A stretch of 64,000 nt of DNA from Spartobacteria bacterium (GTDB taxonomy: Bacteria; Verrucomicrobiota; Verrucomicrobiia; Chthoniobacterales; UBA10450): the NCBI GenBank assembly GCA_003134785.1, contig PLCN01000019.1:62001-126000 (forward strand), written 5' to 3'. A program made the position numbers and the translations under genes. Numbering within the stretch: position 1 is the stretch's first letter; each line of letters starts with the position of its first letter. Below, piece by piece: positions 28,237 to 36,685 of the stretch. The notes beneath the pieces are model-generated. The model ran no database searches. It saw only the letters and a list, made by a program, of their open reading frames with translations, and was not told where the DNA came from.

Positions 28237-31200
28237 TTACGTCACCCGACGTACGCCAAGTCGCCTTACTTCGAGCTGGCGCCGCAGAATCCAATGAAGC
28301 AAACCCAGTAACCCAAGCGTCGAGCCAATCAGCACGATGGTGTTGAAGAGAAACACATTCACTTTCATCCCCAGATACCGTTTCTCTTCGCCAAAGAATA
28401 CATTCAGCTTTCCGCTCCGCCGGTAATCGCTCTGCTCCATCTCCGCGTTCGAAATCAAATCGGAGACCTTTTGGTTCACGTAAAGTTGCTCGGCCGTCAC
28501 CGGGCCAACTGCATCCTTGAAAAGCTCGCGATCGAACGACCGCTTTCGATCCAGAATCTGGTCGATCAACCCGAGATATCGATCCAGTTCGTCCGGCGTG
28601 TTTGCTTCCAAACCGGAAAGGACGGCGAGTATTTCCTTCAACTCGTTCAACCTCTTGGTCGCCTCCGGATTCTCCTCCCGTTTCGCGACGAGCCGATCGA
28701 TTTCCTCCTGCGTTCGCTCCTGGCGGCGCGTGAGCGGATTGAGCTTCGCCTGCGCGACCACCATCTCTTCGTACGACCAGCGCATCGCGATGAACTGGCA
28801 GACAAACGGCACCTGCAGCTTGCTGTTCATCTTTTTTCCCTCCTCATCGTTCGGATGCTCGGAGAACCAGCGGCTGAACGTGTAGACCAGCGCGAGGTTG
28901 CGATTCATGTCCTCATACTTGATGAGCGCTCCACCCATGATGATTTGCGGAATCAAGACGAGCGGGACGATGTTCGCCGCCGTTTTCGGATCGGCCACGA
29001 GCGATGAGATGACCAGCCCGAGGGCGACGCCGCCCATTGCGGTCATCAGCATGATACCGAGATCGATCCAGAACATGCCGCGGATCGCGAGAATGTAATT
29101 CCCGATCAAGACGAAAAGAAGGCATTGAAAGAGGGCGAAGAAACCGAGCGAAACGAATTTTGAGAAGACGTAATAGGGCAGTCGGACATTGAGATTGCGT
29201 TCGCGCTGAAGGACGGCGCGATCGCGAATGATGTCGTCGGCACTGTTCGTTAAGCCAAGGAACATCGCCACGATCAGGCTGAGGAAAAGGAACGTTGGAA
29301 TGTGATAAGCCGAGGCGAAATCGTAGTGACCGCTGTCTGAATATCGCAGGAGCGTGGCGATGAGGAGCGCCAGGACCGGAGCGACGCCGATGGTGATGAC
29401 GAGATTGGCGCGGTTGCGCAGCTTGCTCATGAACGAGCGGCGCAGCAGCGTGCGCAGTTGCGTCCACTCATCCCGCCAGCGCATGAAGAATCGTTTCTTC
29501 GTCGTGAGCGCAGCAGGCAACGGAGGCGGCGGACCACGGCGCAATGAGACCTGCTTGACGTCCTGGATCAGGCGAAACGCTTCGTATTTATCGCGCCAGA
29601 ATTCCGGCGAATAACGGCGCGCCGCGATCAATTGCCCACGGTTGTTTTCCTCATAGATGATGTCGCCGCTGATGTCGCGCAGCGGCGTCTCCAGCACATC
29701 GAAAATAAATTCCGGCCGCGTCGTTCCGCAGGACGGGCACGCGCCCAAATCGGCGCCGAATTGATGCTGATGTTCCGCTTCCGCGAAATAACGGAGCATG
29801 TCCGTCGGCGTGCCGAAAAAGACCAGGCGCCCGCCTTTGTCGAACAGGATCGCCTTGTGAAACATCTGGAAAAGTTTCGAACTCGGCTGGTGGATCGTGA
29901 CGATGATGATCTTGTTGTGCGCAAGTGCGCGGATGATTTCGATGACGTGCTCCGAATCCTTCGACGAAAGCCCCGAGGTCGGCTCGTCGAAAAGATAAAC
30001 GTCCGCCGACCCGATCATATCGAGACCGATGTTGAGCCGTTTCCGTTCGCCGCCGCTCAACGTCTTCTTCACCGGGCTCCCCACGATGCTGTCGCGGCGT
30101 TCGTTTAGTCCCAGCTCGATCAATTTCCCCTCGAGCCGGCGGGTCAGATCGCGGCCGGAAAGATGCGGCGCGCGAATCGCCGCCGCGAATTGCAAGTTCT
30201 CGCCGATCGTGAGGTGCTCATCGAACGCGTCCTCCTGCGGGATGTAACTGATGTAGCCCTTGAGCAGGTCGAGGTTGTCATAGAGCGGTCGATCGTTCAG
30301 GAGGATCTGGCCCTGCGTTGGCTGGAGCTGACCGCCCAAAACTTTCATGAGCGTGCTCTTGCCCGAGCCGCTCGCGCCCATTACGCAGACGAGTTCGCCG
30401 CGATTGACCGTGAAGGAAATTCCTTCCAGCGCGACTTCGGAATTGGTGAAGCGGTGATTGATGTCCACCACTTCGAGCGACCGAATGATGTTGCGCTCTT
30501 CCTCGATGATCCGCTCCGAAAAATTACAGCGCAGAAATTGGCCGACATCGATGCGAATGGTGTCGCCGTCCTGGAGCGGCGCGGTGCCGCGAACCGGCGT
30601 TTCGCCCACCATGATCGGCCGGTCGGAATCGATCACTTCCAGCATCCCGATCCGCTGGTCGTAATCGCAAAGAATTTTGAGGAGGACATCGCCGCTCGTT
30701 CCCGGCGAAAGAAGAATGTCGTCCTCCTCGAGCAAGCTCGGATTGTTCGAGACGAGATATTCGGATTTCGAAGCCTTGAGCTGGAAGCGACCGCCCATCG
30801 CGCGGGCGCGCCGCCGCAAATCGAGCAAATCCATCTCGCTGTCGTTATGGAAAACGATTTTGTCTTCGAGCGTCGCTTCCACTTTCGTGCCGGACTTCAG
30901 CGTGATGTTGTTCAAGACAGCGTCCACGTCCCGCAATGCCTTGACCTGAACTTTCAAACCGAAGGTGACTTGCAGAGCGCTTTCCCGCGAGCGCGAGCGT
31001 TCGAGCTGCACTTCATCGGCGTCCTTGTGCACGCGCACGAAGATTTGCGGGAGCGAGACGTTTTTCTTCGCGTTGAAATACGCAGCCAGTTCCTGGTAAG
31101 TAAGGAATTGGTCGCCGACCAGAATCCGCTGTCCCGGATAGATTCGGCAAAAACCGCCGCGCAAGAGCGGGCGGCCGCGGACCGAGATCGTCTGCCCGGT

Positions 31201-31863
31201 GTAATTCTTGAGCAGGATCAAATCGTGATACCGAAAGGCGAGGAGCCGATCGTTCCCGGTCAAACTTTTCAGGGTCACGTCCGCCGCGCTATTCGTTCCG
31301 AACGAGAGCGCTTCGAGAGGAGATGAACCGCGCTGGTAGATCGAAGCGTCCGAATCCTCCGAAGCGTTCAACTGATAAACGATATCGATGGCCTGCGCCG
31401 CCATGCCGAGCTGCGACATGAACGAATAAAAGGCAACGACCTGTTCCTGTTTGAGCCCCGCTTGTGAAATCAGATCATAGAGCTGGACGCCAAGCATGAT
31501 CTTGCGATCGGCGCTGAGCTGGACCGAGAGCTTCTGCGCCATCGCCGAAAGGTCCTGCTGCTCATAGAGCGCTTGGCGAAAAAGCTGCCGCAGCTCCGAG
31601 TAAACCGCTTCCGGATAATCGTACCGAAGGAACCCCAGGCTCGAATCGATTTCCTCCTCCAGCAAAACTCCATCCGCTTTCGAAAAGCTGGCCAGCACCT
31701 GGATCAGCAACGGCAACAGGTTTGGCCCCTCGGAAACGCTCCGCGGCTTGCGCAGCGCCCGGCGCATCCAGCGACGGCTCCTCCGTTGAATCCGGTAGGC
31801 CAGCGGCGTCACGCGCTGGACCGCGCGATCGATTTTGTCTGCGACTAGGTTAAGGGCCGTCAT
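28237..31863 (-). CDS. Large ABCG-type ABC transporter with TerB-like and FHA-like N-terminal domains
   Basis: 1208 residues from the ATG at 31863 (MTALNLVADK); a longer frame to 31935 lacks support. Residues about 40-160 form an all-helical region resembling TerB (FSKADGVLLEEEIDSSLGFL). Next come beta-rich segments typical of FHA-like domains (LILLKNYTGQTISVRGRPLL, then DRPIMVGETPVRGTAPLQDG). The ATPase has Walker A GASGSGKST near residue 496, LSGGERKR near 602 and YLFDEPTSGLSS near 624. It is followed by an ABC2-type membrane domain and a C-terminal cytosolic insertion before a last helix. Half-transporter order ATPase-membrane fits ABCG; substrate unknown. Confidence 0.88.
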   Translation of the reverse strand: MTALNLVADKIDRAVQRVTPLAYRIQRRSRRWMRRALRKPRSVSEGPNLLPLLIQVLASFSKADGVLLEEEIDSSLGFLRYDYPEAVYSELRQLFRQALYEQQDLSAMAQKLSVQLSADRKIMLGVQLYDLISQAGLKQEQVVAFYSFMSQLGMAAQAIDIVYQLNASEDSDASIYQRGSSPLEALSFGTNSAADVTLKSLTGNDRLLAFRYHDLILLKNYTGQTISVRGRPLLRGGFCRIYPGQRILVGDQFLTYQELAAYFNAKKNVSLPQIFVRVHKDADEVQLERSRSRESALQVTFGLKVQVKALRDVDAVLNNITLKSGTKVEATLEDKIVFHNDSEMDLLDLRRRARAMGGRFQLKASKSEYLVSNNPSLLEEDDILLSPGTSGDVLLKILCDYDQRIGMLEVIDSDRPIMVGETPVRGTAPLQDGDTIRIDVGQFLRCNFSERIIEEERNIIRSLEVVDINHRFTNSEVALEGISFTVNRGELVCVMGASGSGKSTLMKVLGGQLQPTQGQILLNDRPLYDNLDLLKGYISYIPQEDAFDEHLTIGENLQFAAAIRAPHLSGRDLTRRLEGKLIELGLNERRDSIVGSPVKKTLSGGERKRLNIGLDMIGSADVYLFDEPTSGLSSKDSEHVIEIIRALAHNKIIIVTIHQPSSKLFQMFHKAILFDKGGRLVFFGTPTDMLRYFAEAEHQHQFGADLGACPSCGTTRPEFIFDVLETPLRDISGDIIYEENNRGQLIAARRYSPEFWRDKYEAFRLIQDVKQVSLRRGPPPPLPAALTTKKRFFMRWRDEWTQLRTLLRRSFMSKLRNRANLVITIGVAPVLALLIATLLRYSDSGHYDFASAYHIPTFLFLSLIVAMFLGLTNSADDIIRDRAVLQRERNLNVRLPYYVFSKFVSLGFFALFQCLLFVLIGNYILAIRGMFWIDLGIMLMTAMGGVALGLVISSLVADPKTAANIVPLVLIPQIIMGGALIKYEDMNRNLALVYTFSRWFSEHPNDEEGKKMNSKLQVPFVCQFIAMRWSYEEMVVAQAKLNPLTRRQERTQEEIDRLVAKREENPEATKRLNELKEILAVLSGLEANTPDELDRYLGLIDQILDRKRSFDRELFKDAVGPVTAEQLYVNQKVSDLISNAEMEQSDYRRSGKLNVFFGEEKRYLGMKVNVFLFNTIVLIGSTLGLLGLLHWILRRQLEVRRLGVRRVT

Positions 31864-32056
31864 TTTCGCGAACTTGCGGGTCAAAATTAACGCAGGCCCG
31901 CCGCAACGCAATGGAGCGGCGGTCTTTGAACGCATTACGTGAGAGAAGGGTCTCTAAGCGGATATGACGTTCCCACCGGTCCGGCTCCTGCTCTTTGCAA
32001 TGCCAAACCCTTCATGTTAGCCTTTTCGCGCTCGCCTACAGCGCGGCCCCACGCCT

Positions 32057-34093
32057 ATGTCTCAACCTGATCGCAACTCTCAAAAGGAGAACAAACCTCG
32101 TGGCAACGAGCCCAGTTTTAACTGGCGCGGCGTCGTTCTGATCGCCATCGCTTTCGCCCTCATCGGCCTGGCGGTTCTGTTCCGTGGCGGCGCTTACGCA
32201 AATGTCGAGGAAGTGCCCTACAATCGCTTCCTTGAGTTGCTCGAGAATAAAGCGATCGCGACCGACAAGAATTTCCCGCTCCAGCTTGTGGTGGAAGAAG
32301 GGCGGCCGACGCAAACGCTGCGCGGCTATTACATCAAGCAGGGCATCGGCGCGTCCGGAGCGCAGCAGGTGCCATTTCGCACCACCATTTTTTTGAATTA
32401 CAACACCGACCTTCAGGAGCGCTTGGCTAAGGCAAATATTCAGCCGGCGATCAAGATGGAGTCGAACCTGATGGCGCAAACGCTCGTCGGTTTCCTGCCG
32501 ATCGCGCTTTTCCTCCTCGTGCTCTATTTCCTTTTCCGCCAGCAGATCCGTATGGCCGGCAAAGGCGCGCTGAACTTCGGCAAATCGAAGGCGCGCATGC
32601 TCGCCCGAGACAAAAACAAGATCACGTTCAAAGACGTGGCCGGCGTCGAAGAGGCCAAGGATGAGGTGCAGGAACTAGTCGAGTTTTTGCGCGATCCGAA
32701 AAAATTTCAGAAACTCGGCGGGCGCATTCCGAAAGGCGTTTTGCTCGTAGGACCTCCGGGAACGGGCAAGACGTTGCTGGCACGTGCAATAGCAGGCGAA
32801 GCCGACGTGCCGTTCTTTTCGATCAGCGGGTCGGATTTCGTGGAAATGTTCGTCGGTGTCGGCGCTTCACGTGTGCGCGATATGTTCGAGCAGGGGAAAA
32901 AATCCGCGCCGTGCATTATTTTCATCGATGAAATCGACGCGGTCGGCCGGCATCGCGGCCATGGCGTTGGCGGCGGACACGATGAGCGCGAACAGACGCT
33001 CAATGCGCTGCTCGTCGAGATGGACGGATTCGATACGCAGGAAGGCGTCATCATCATCGCGGCCACGAATAGGCCTGATGTCCTCGATCCCGCGTTGTTA
33101 CGTCCAGGTCGCTTCGATCGCCAAATCACCGTGAATTTGCCCGATGTGAAAGGCCGTGAAGAAATTCTGCGCGTCCATTCGAAAAAAGTGAAGCTGGCGG
33201 AAGGTGTCGATCTTCAGGTCGTAGCGCGCGGCACCCCGGGCTACTCCGGCGCGGAGTTGGCGAACGTGATCAACGAAGCGGCGCTGCTCGCCGCGCGCCG
33301 TGGACTTAAAGGCATCACGCTGCATGAGCTCGAAGAAGCGCGCGACAAAGTCCGTTGGGGCAAAGAACGTCGCAGCATGGCGCTGAGCGAGAAGGAAAAA
33401 ACGAACACCGCGTATCACGAAGCCGGCCACGCGCTGTTGCTTGAGATTCTCCCGCACACGGAGCCGCTTCACAAAGTCACGATCATCCCGCGCGGACCTT
33501 CACTGGGTTCAACCATGTGGCTGCCCGAGGAAGACAAATATACCAATCGCAAGAACGAATTGATCGCCGGTCTAGCTGTCGGCATGGGTGGACGCGTCGC
33601 GGAAGAGATTGTCTTTGGCGACGTCACGAACGGCGCGAGAGGCGATATCAAAACCGCCACCGCCATTGCGCGCCGGATGGTTTGCGAATGGGGCATGAGC
33701 GAAAAAATGGGCATGGTCGAGTACGGCGAGCACGAAGATTACGTCTTCCTCGGCCGTGATATCTCGCGCGCCCGCGATTACAGCGAAGCGACCGCCGAAC
33801 AAATCGACGGCGAAGTGCGCAAGCTGATCGACGACGCCTACAAGACCGCGATGGAAACGCTAACGACTCATCGCCAAACGCTCGAAGTGATCGCAAAAGC
33901 GTTGCTGGAATTCGAAACGCTCGACGGCGCGCAGATCAAAGAAATCATGGAGCACGGCCGGCTGCTCAATCCCCCGCCCGGTCCCACGCCTCCCGCGTCC
34001 GGCCAGAAGATGGCCGACAAACCGCCGAAGCAAGTGGTAGTCGCGCCCGAAGTGCCTCCGCTCCCTGGCGGCCTGAGCGGCGCACCGGCGTAG
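32057..34093 (+). CDS. ftsH: ATP-dependent zinc metalloprotease FtsH
   Basis: 678 residues: two N-terminal membrane helices (about 24-44 and 140-158), AAA+ module with Walker A GPPGTGKT and Walker [12 protein letters not shown], second region of homology with [20 protein letters not shown], and protease site HEAGH ([12 protein letters not shown]). The C-terminus is Pro-rich. FtsH degrades membrane proteins and unstable regulators. Transcribed divergently from the ABC transporter across a 193-nt gap where I see no clear promoter motif. Confidence 0.97.
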   Translation: MSQPDRNSQKENKPRGNEPSFNWRGVVLIAIAFALIGLAVLFRGGAYANVEEVPYNRFLELLENKAIATDKNFPLQLVVEEGRPTQTLRGYYIKQGIGASGAQQVPFRTTIFLNYNTDLQERLAKANIQPAIKMESNLMAQTLVGFLPIALFLLVLYFLFRQQIRMAGKGALNFGKSKARMLARDKNKITFKDVAGVEEAKDEVQELVEFLRDPKKFQKLGGRIPKGVLLVGPPGTGKTLLARAIAGEADVPFFSISGSDFVEMFVGVGASRVRDMFEQGKKSAPCIIFIDEIDAVGRHRGHGVGGGHDEREQTLNALLVEMDGFDTQEGVIIIAATNRPDVLDPALLRPGRFDRQITVNLPDVKGREEILRVHSKKVKLAEGVDLQVVARGTPGYSGAELANVINEAALLAARRGLKGITLHELEEARDKVRWGKERRSMALSEKEKTNTAYHEAGHALLLEILPHTEPLHKVTIIPRGPSLGSTMWLPEEDKYTNRKNELIAGLAVGMGGRVAEEIVFGDVTNGARGDIKTATAIARRMVCEWGMSEKMGMVEYGEHEDYVFLGRDISRARDYSEATAEQIDGEVRKLIDDAYKTAMETLTTHRQTLEVIAKALLEFETLDGAQIKEIMEHGRLLNPPPGPTPPASGQKMADKPPKQVVVAPEVPPLPGGLSGAPA

Positions 34094-34200
34094 ACTTCCG
34101 GCAGGCATCGTCGCGCCAGGCCGACACGAAATCGAATTTCAGTTGAGGCTAGGCTGACCTCGACATCTATGCCTCCGGACACACCGGACGTAAGATTCGT

Positions 34201-34290
34201 TTCATTAACACCGGTCTTCAGGCCGGTGGCGCCAGACCGCCCGCGTCGTAAGCCGTTTTAGCGGCTTTCATCGTCGTGCCAGCGCAACCC
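34201..34290. repeat. REP unit A beside the RAYT remnant
   Basis: Contains the hairpin ACCGGTCTTCAGGCCGGT preceded by CATTAA and a second hairpin AGCCGTTTTAGCGGCT followed by TTCATCGTCG. The same order and spacing recur in unit C at 34866-34950. It overlaps the 3' end of the transposase remnant, whose shifted frame ends in the second hairpin. Confidence 0.82.
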
Positions 34291-34712
34291 ATGTCGATCA
34301 AGGAAGTCCTTCAGCTCCTCACCGAATCCGCGCGCACGGTGATGTTCCGCCTGGCCTGCGATGTAAGCGCAGACTTGGCCGACATTGGACTCCGAGACAG
34401 AGAACGCAAGTTAGCCTCTCTCCCCCACGCGAATTTTCCGGGCAGAACATTGTTTGCATTGATCCAATGGGAAGAACTTCCCTTCAAAAGCTGCATCAAA
34501 TCCTCGATCGAAAGATCAGTTGGAAGATCGACAAGTGCGTGGACGTGATCGGCGTTCACGTAGTTAATCTTCATATGGAAGCCCTTGTCGTTGGCGTACT
34601 CAGTCAAGTAACGGGACACTCGTGCCGCGGCTTCTTTCGGCAGCACCTTTTCGCGATTCAAGGTTCCCCAAATCAGATGAAGGCAGCAACGCGAATAAAA
34701 GTGGAGGGACAT
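34258..34712 (-). pseudogene. REP-associated tyrosine transposase (RAYT, Y1/IS200-like), frameshifted
   Basis: From ATG at 34712: MSLHFYSRCCLHLIWGTLNR, HUH residues His56 and His58 (NADHVHALVDLP), then GSSSHWINAN and GKFAWG. The open frame runs on to 34311 as non-family sequence. A shift of -1 (or +2) near 34415-34422 restores the family C-terminus: AFSVSESNVGQVCAYIAGQ and EHHRARGFGEELKDFLDRHG, ending at a TAA at 34258. The catalytic Tyr (CAYIAGQ) lies after the shift, so the product is inactive unless frameshifting occurs. RAYTs mobilise REP hairpins; three such units surround this gene. Confidence 0.87.
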
Positions 34713-34790
34713 GACCCCGAGCGTAAGCCGTTGAAACGGCTCGTGTCCATCGTCACGCAGGAACACCGGCCTGAAGGCCGGTGTTAGAAA
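34712..34790. repeat. REP unit B (opposite orientation) upstream of the RAYT remnant
   Basis: Hairpins AGCCGTTGAAACGGCT and ACACCGGCCTGAAGGCCGGTGT in inverted order relative to units A and C. It starts at the RAYT start codon, a common arrangement for RAYT genes and their REPs. Confidence 0.82.
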
Positions 34791-34865
34791 GAGTTTCCCA
34801 TCGAACCGTTCTTACTAGCACCCGCCTTCAGATAGGTGAAGGCGAGTCTTGCTCGTCGAGCCCAT

Positions 34866-34950
34866 TCTCATTAACACCGGCCTTCAGGCCGGTGGAGAGG
34901 ATCGCTCGTTGGCCAGCCGTTTCAATGGCTTCCATCGTCGGGCCAGCCCG
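34866..34950. repeat. REP unit C
   Basis: Hairpins ACACCGGCCTTCAGGCCGGT and AGCCGTTTCAATGGCT followed by TCCATCGTCGGGCCAG, in the same orientation as unit A. It lies between unit B and the hibernation-factor gene end. Confidence 0.82.
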
Positions 34951-34984
34951 GGCCGATGACAATCGACGAATTCAATCCGCGCCC

Positions 34985-35317
34985 TTACTCGCCTCGCTGC
35001 TTTTCCACCAGATGGCGCAACTGACGTTCCATCGTTTTGAACGCGTCGTGGATGACCTTGGTCAGCGCGGCGTGCGCGCCGTTGTCCATCTGCTTTTCCT
35101 CGGCCACCAGTTCGTGTCCCGGCGGCACGGTGACGTCGATGCGCACGCGAAACTGATTTCCCTTTTGATGCCCATGATTCGGCTGCTCGATCGCAACATC
35201 ACACCGGTTGATGTGATCGCAGAATTTTTCGAGCCGAGCCGTTTTCTCCAGAATAAATCCGTCGATCGCTTCCGATTTTTCGACGCCGCGATAGGTAATG
35301 TTTACTGGCCGTTGCAT
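34985..35317 (-). CDS. hpf: Ribosome hibernation-promoting factor / RaiA family
   Basis: 110 residues from the ATG at 35317 (MQRPVNITYRGVEKSEAIDG); the ATG at 35350 would add an atypical Arg/Gly stretch. Contains the family pattern: EKTARLEKFCDHINRCDVAI, RVRIDVTVPPGHEL, and a C-terminal helix DAFKTMERQLRHLVEKQRG. This is the short form without a dimerisation domain. These proteins bind the 30S decoding site in stationary phase. Next to a baeRF-type gene in the same direction. Confidence 0.85.
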   Translation of the reverse strand: MQRPVNITYRGVEKSEAIDGFILEKTARLEKFCDHINRCDVAIEQPNHGHQKGNQFRVRIDVTVPPGHELVAEEKQMDNGAHAALTKVIHDAFKTMERQLRHLVEKQRGE

Positions 35318-35377
35318 GCCGTAGCCTAAACCCCCGCCTCGCCATCGCAAAGAAACAAGCCGCAGGCTTGTTTCGCA

Positions 35378-35836
35378 TTACAAGGGCTGCAACGACCGAA
35401 AATGCGTGGCCAGTTTGGCCGGTTCGATCTTCACCAGATCGGATTTCACATATTCCACCACGCGGTCGCGAACATCCGCCGGGAGCAATTCAACCACCGA
35501 GGAATGAATTGAGGCGGGCGCCGCGAGCGACCAACCGTCTTTTCCTTCGCGATGAACAATGTCGATAATGCTATCGGCCAGTTGCTTGAAAATTTTCCTG
35601 TCATTCTCGTTGTCGATCCCGGTCCGCTCCGCAATGGAATTCACATGTCCGGGTGCCGCTCGGCTGGCGGAGGCGCCGGCCTGGTCAGTGAGCTTGTCTT
35701 GGTAACGTCCGTGCGCGTCCGTGGTGTCGAATGCTTGGACCAGGTGCAGATGGGGCCCGCGGGTCGGAGTCTCGGTCACTTTGTAGGCCTTGAGACTGCC
35801 GCGATCGGTCACAATGATAAGAGAAGTCGGTGTCAT
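35378..35836 (-). CDS. Host-attachment protein family (baeRF-like, archaeal eRF1-related)
   Basis: 152 residues. The N-terminal strand MTPTSLIIVTDRGSLKAYKV and the C-terminal block AAPASIHSSVVELLPADVRD match the family named protein required for attachment to host cells (COG5622), which comparative work places among bacterial homologues of peptide release factor eRF1. An actual role in attachment is not implied here. It ends 60 nt before the hibernation-factor gene in the same direction, so a ribosome-linked role is plausible by context. Confidence 0.75.
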   Translation of the reverse strand: MTPTSLIIVTDRGSLKAYKVTETPTRGPHLHLVQAFDTTDAHGRYQDKLTDQAGASASRAAPGHVNSIAERTGIDNENDRKIFKQLADSIIDIVHREGKDGWSLAAPASIHSSVVELLPADVRDRVVEYVKSDLVKIEPAKLATHFRSLQPL

Positions 35837-35935
35837 GATGCTAGGGACCTATCGCAGAGTCTCGAAACGTTGGATCGCTAAGTAGATTCGGCTGTCGTGA
35901 AGTGTTTGCGCTGACAAAAGTCTCGGCAGGAAGTT

Positions 35936-36601
35936 TCATCCCGCAAGCGGCGACTGATAATAATGATCGAGCAAATCAGCGGGATCGCGAAAAATCGCAA
36001 TGGCGCCGGCGTCGCGCAACTCTTCTTCGAGGAACCCGCCGCAAAGCAACGCGATCGTCGCGAGATCGATCTTCTTCGCGGCTTCGATATCGTAGGGGGT
36101 ATCGCCGATCGCGATCGCTTGCTCCGGCGCCAAATGGCCGAGCATGCGCAACGCGGCGATAAAAACATCGGGCTTCGGTTTCGAATGCGCCACATCATCC
36201 GCAGTCGTCTGGCAATCGACCAAGTCTCTTATCCCAATGAGTTTCTGGTAATATTCGACCTCATCCGCCTTTCCAGAAGAAGCGAGCGCGATCTTTTTTC
36301 CGTCGCTATGCGCTCGCTCCAATAATTCCCGGACGCGTGGGAATGGACGGACCCGTGAGAGATATTTTTTCTTGAAGATCTTCCCGCGGAATTCATCCAC
36401 CTGCTTCCCGATCTCGCGCATTTCTTTTTCGCTTAGGAAAACGGGCAGATATTGATCGCCCCCTTTTCCGATTTGTTCGCGGAGTTTCTCAAGCGCAAAT
36501 TCCTTTCCGAAGTGCAAGAAGGTTTCCTGCCACGCCTGGACATGGAGTTCGTTTGAATCGACGAGCGTCCCGTCGAGATCGAAAATCGCGGCGCTGATCA
36601 T
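35936..36601 (-). CDS. HAD-superfamily hydrolase (phosphoglycolate phosphatase / beta-phosphoglucomutase-like)
   Basis: 221 residues. Motif I FDLDGTLVDSNELH with both aspartates, motif II ALASSGK, Lys in AHSKPKPDVF, motif IV AIGDTPYDIEAAKK. An alpha-helical cap lies between motifs I and II. The hydrophobic CGGFLEEEL after motif IV matches phosphoglycolate phosphatase-like members. Substrate cannot be decided from sequence. Located 84 nt after the glgX stop in the same direction. Confidence 0.9.
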   Translation of the reverse strand: MISAAIFDLDGTLVDSNELHVQAWQETFLHFGKEFALEKLREQIGKGGDQYLPVFLSEKEMREIGKQVDEFRGKIFKKKYLSRVRPFPRVRELLERAHSDGKKIALASSGKADEVEYYQKLIGIRDLVDCQTTADDVAHSKPKPDVFIAALRMLGHLAPEQAIAIGDTPYDIEAAKKIDLATIALLCGGFLEEELRDAGAIAIFRDPADLLDHYYQSPLAG

Positions 36602-36685
36602 CCGGTAGGGCGACGCTCCGCGGAGCCGCAGGATGCAGCCAACATTCTCTCGGCTCGACAGAGTCTCGCCCTACCAAAGCCGCGT

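Noticed and set aside
34276-34548. Plus-strand frame antisense to the RAYT remnant
   Set aside because: The RAYT signature is unambiguous on the minus strand; this is its complement.
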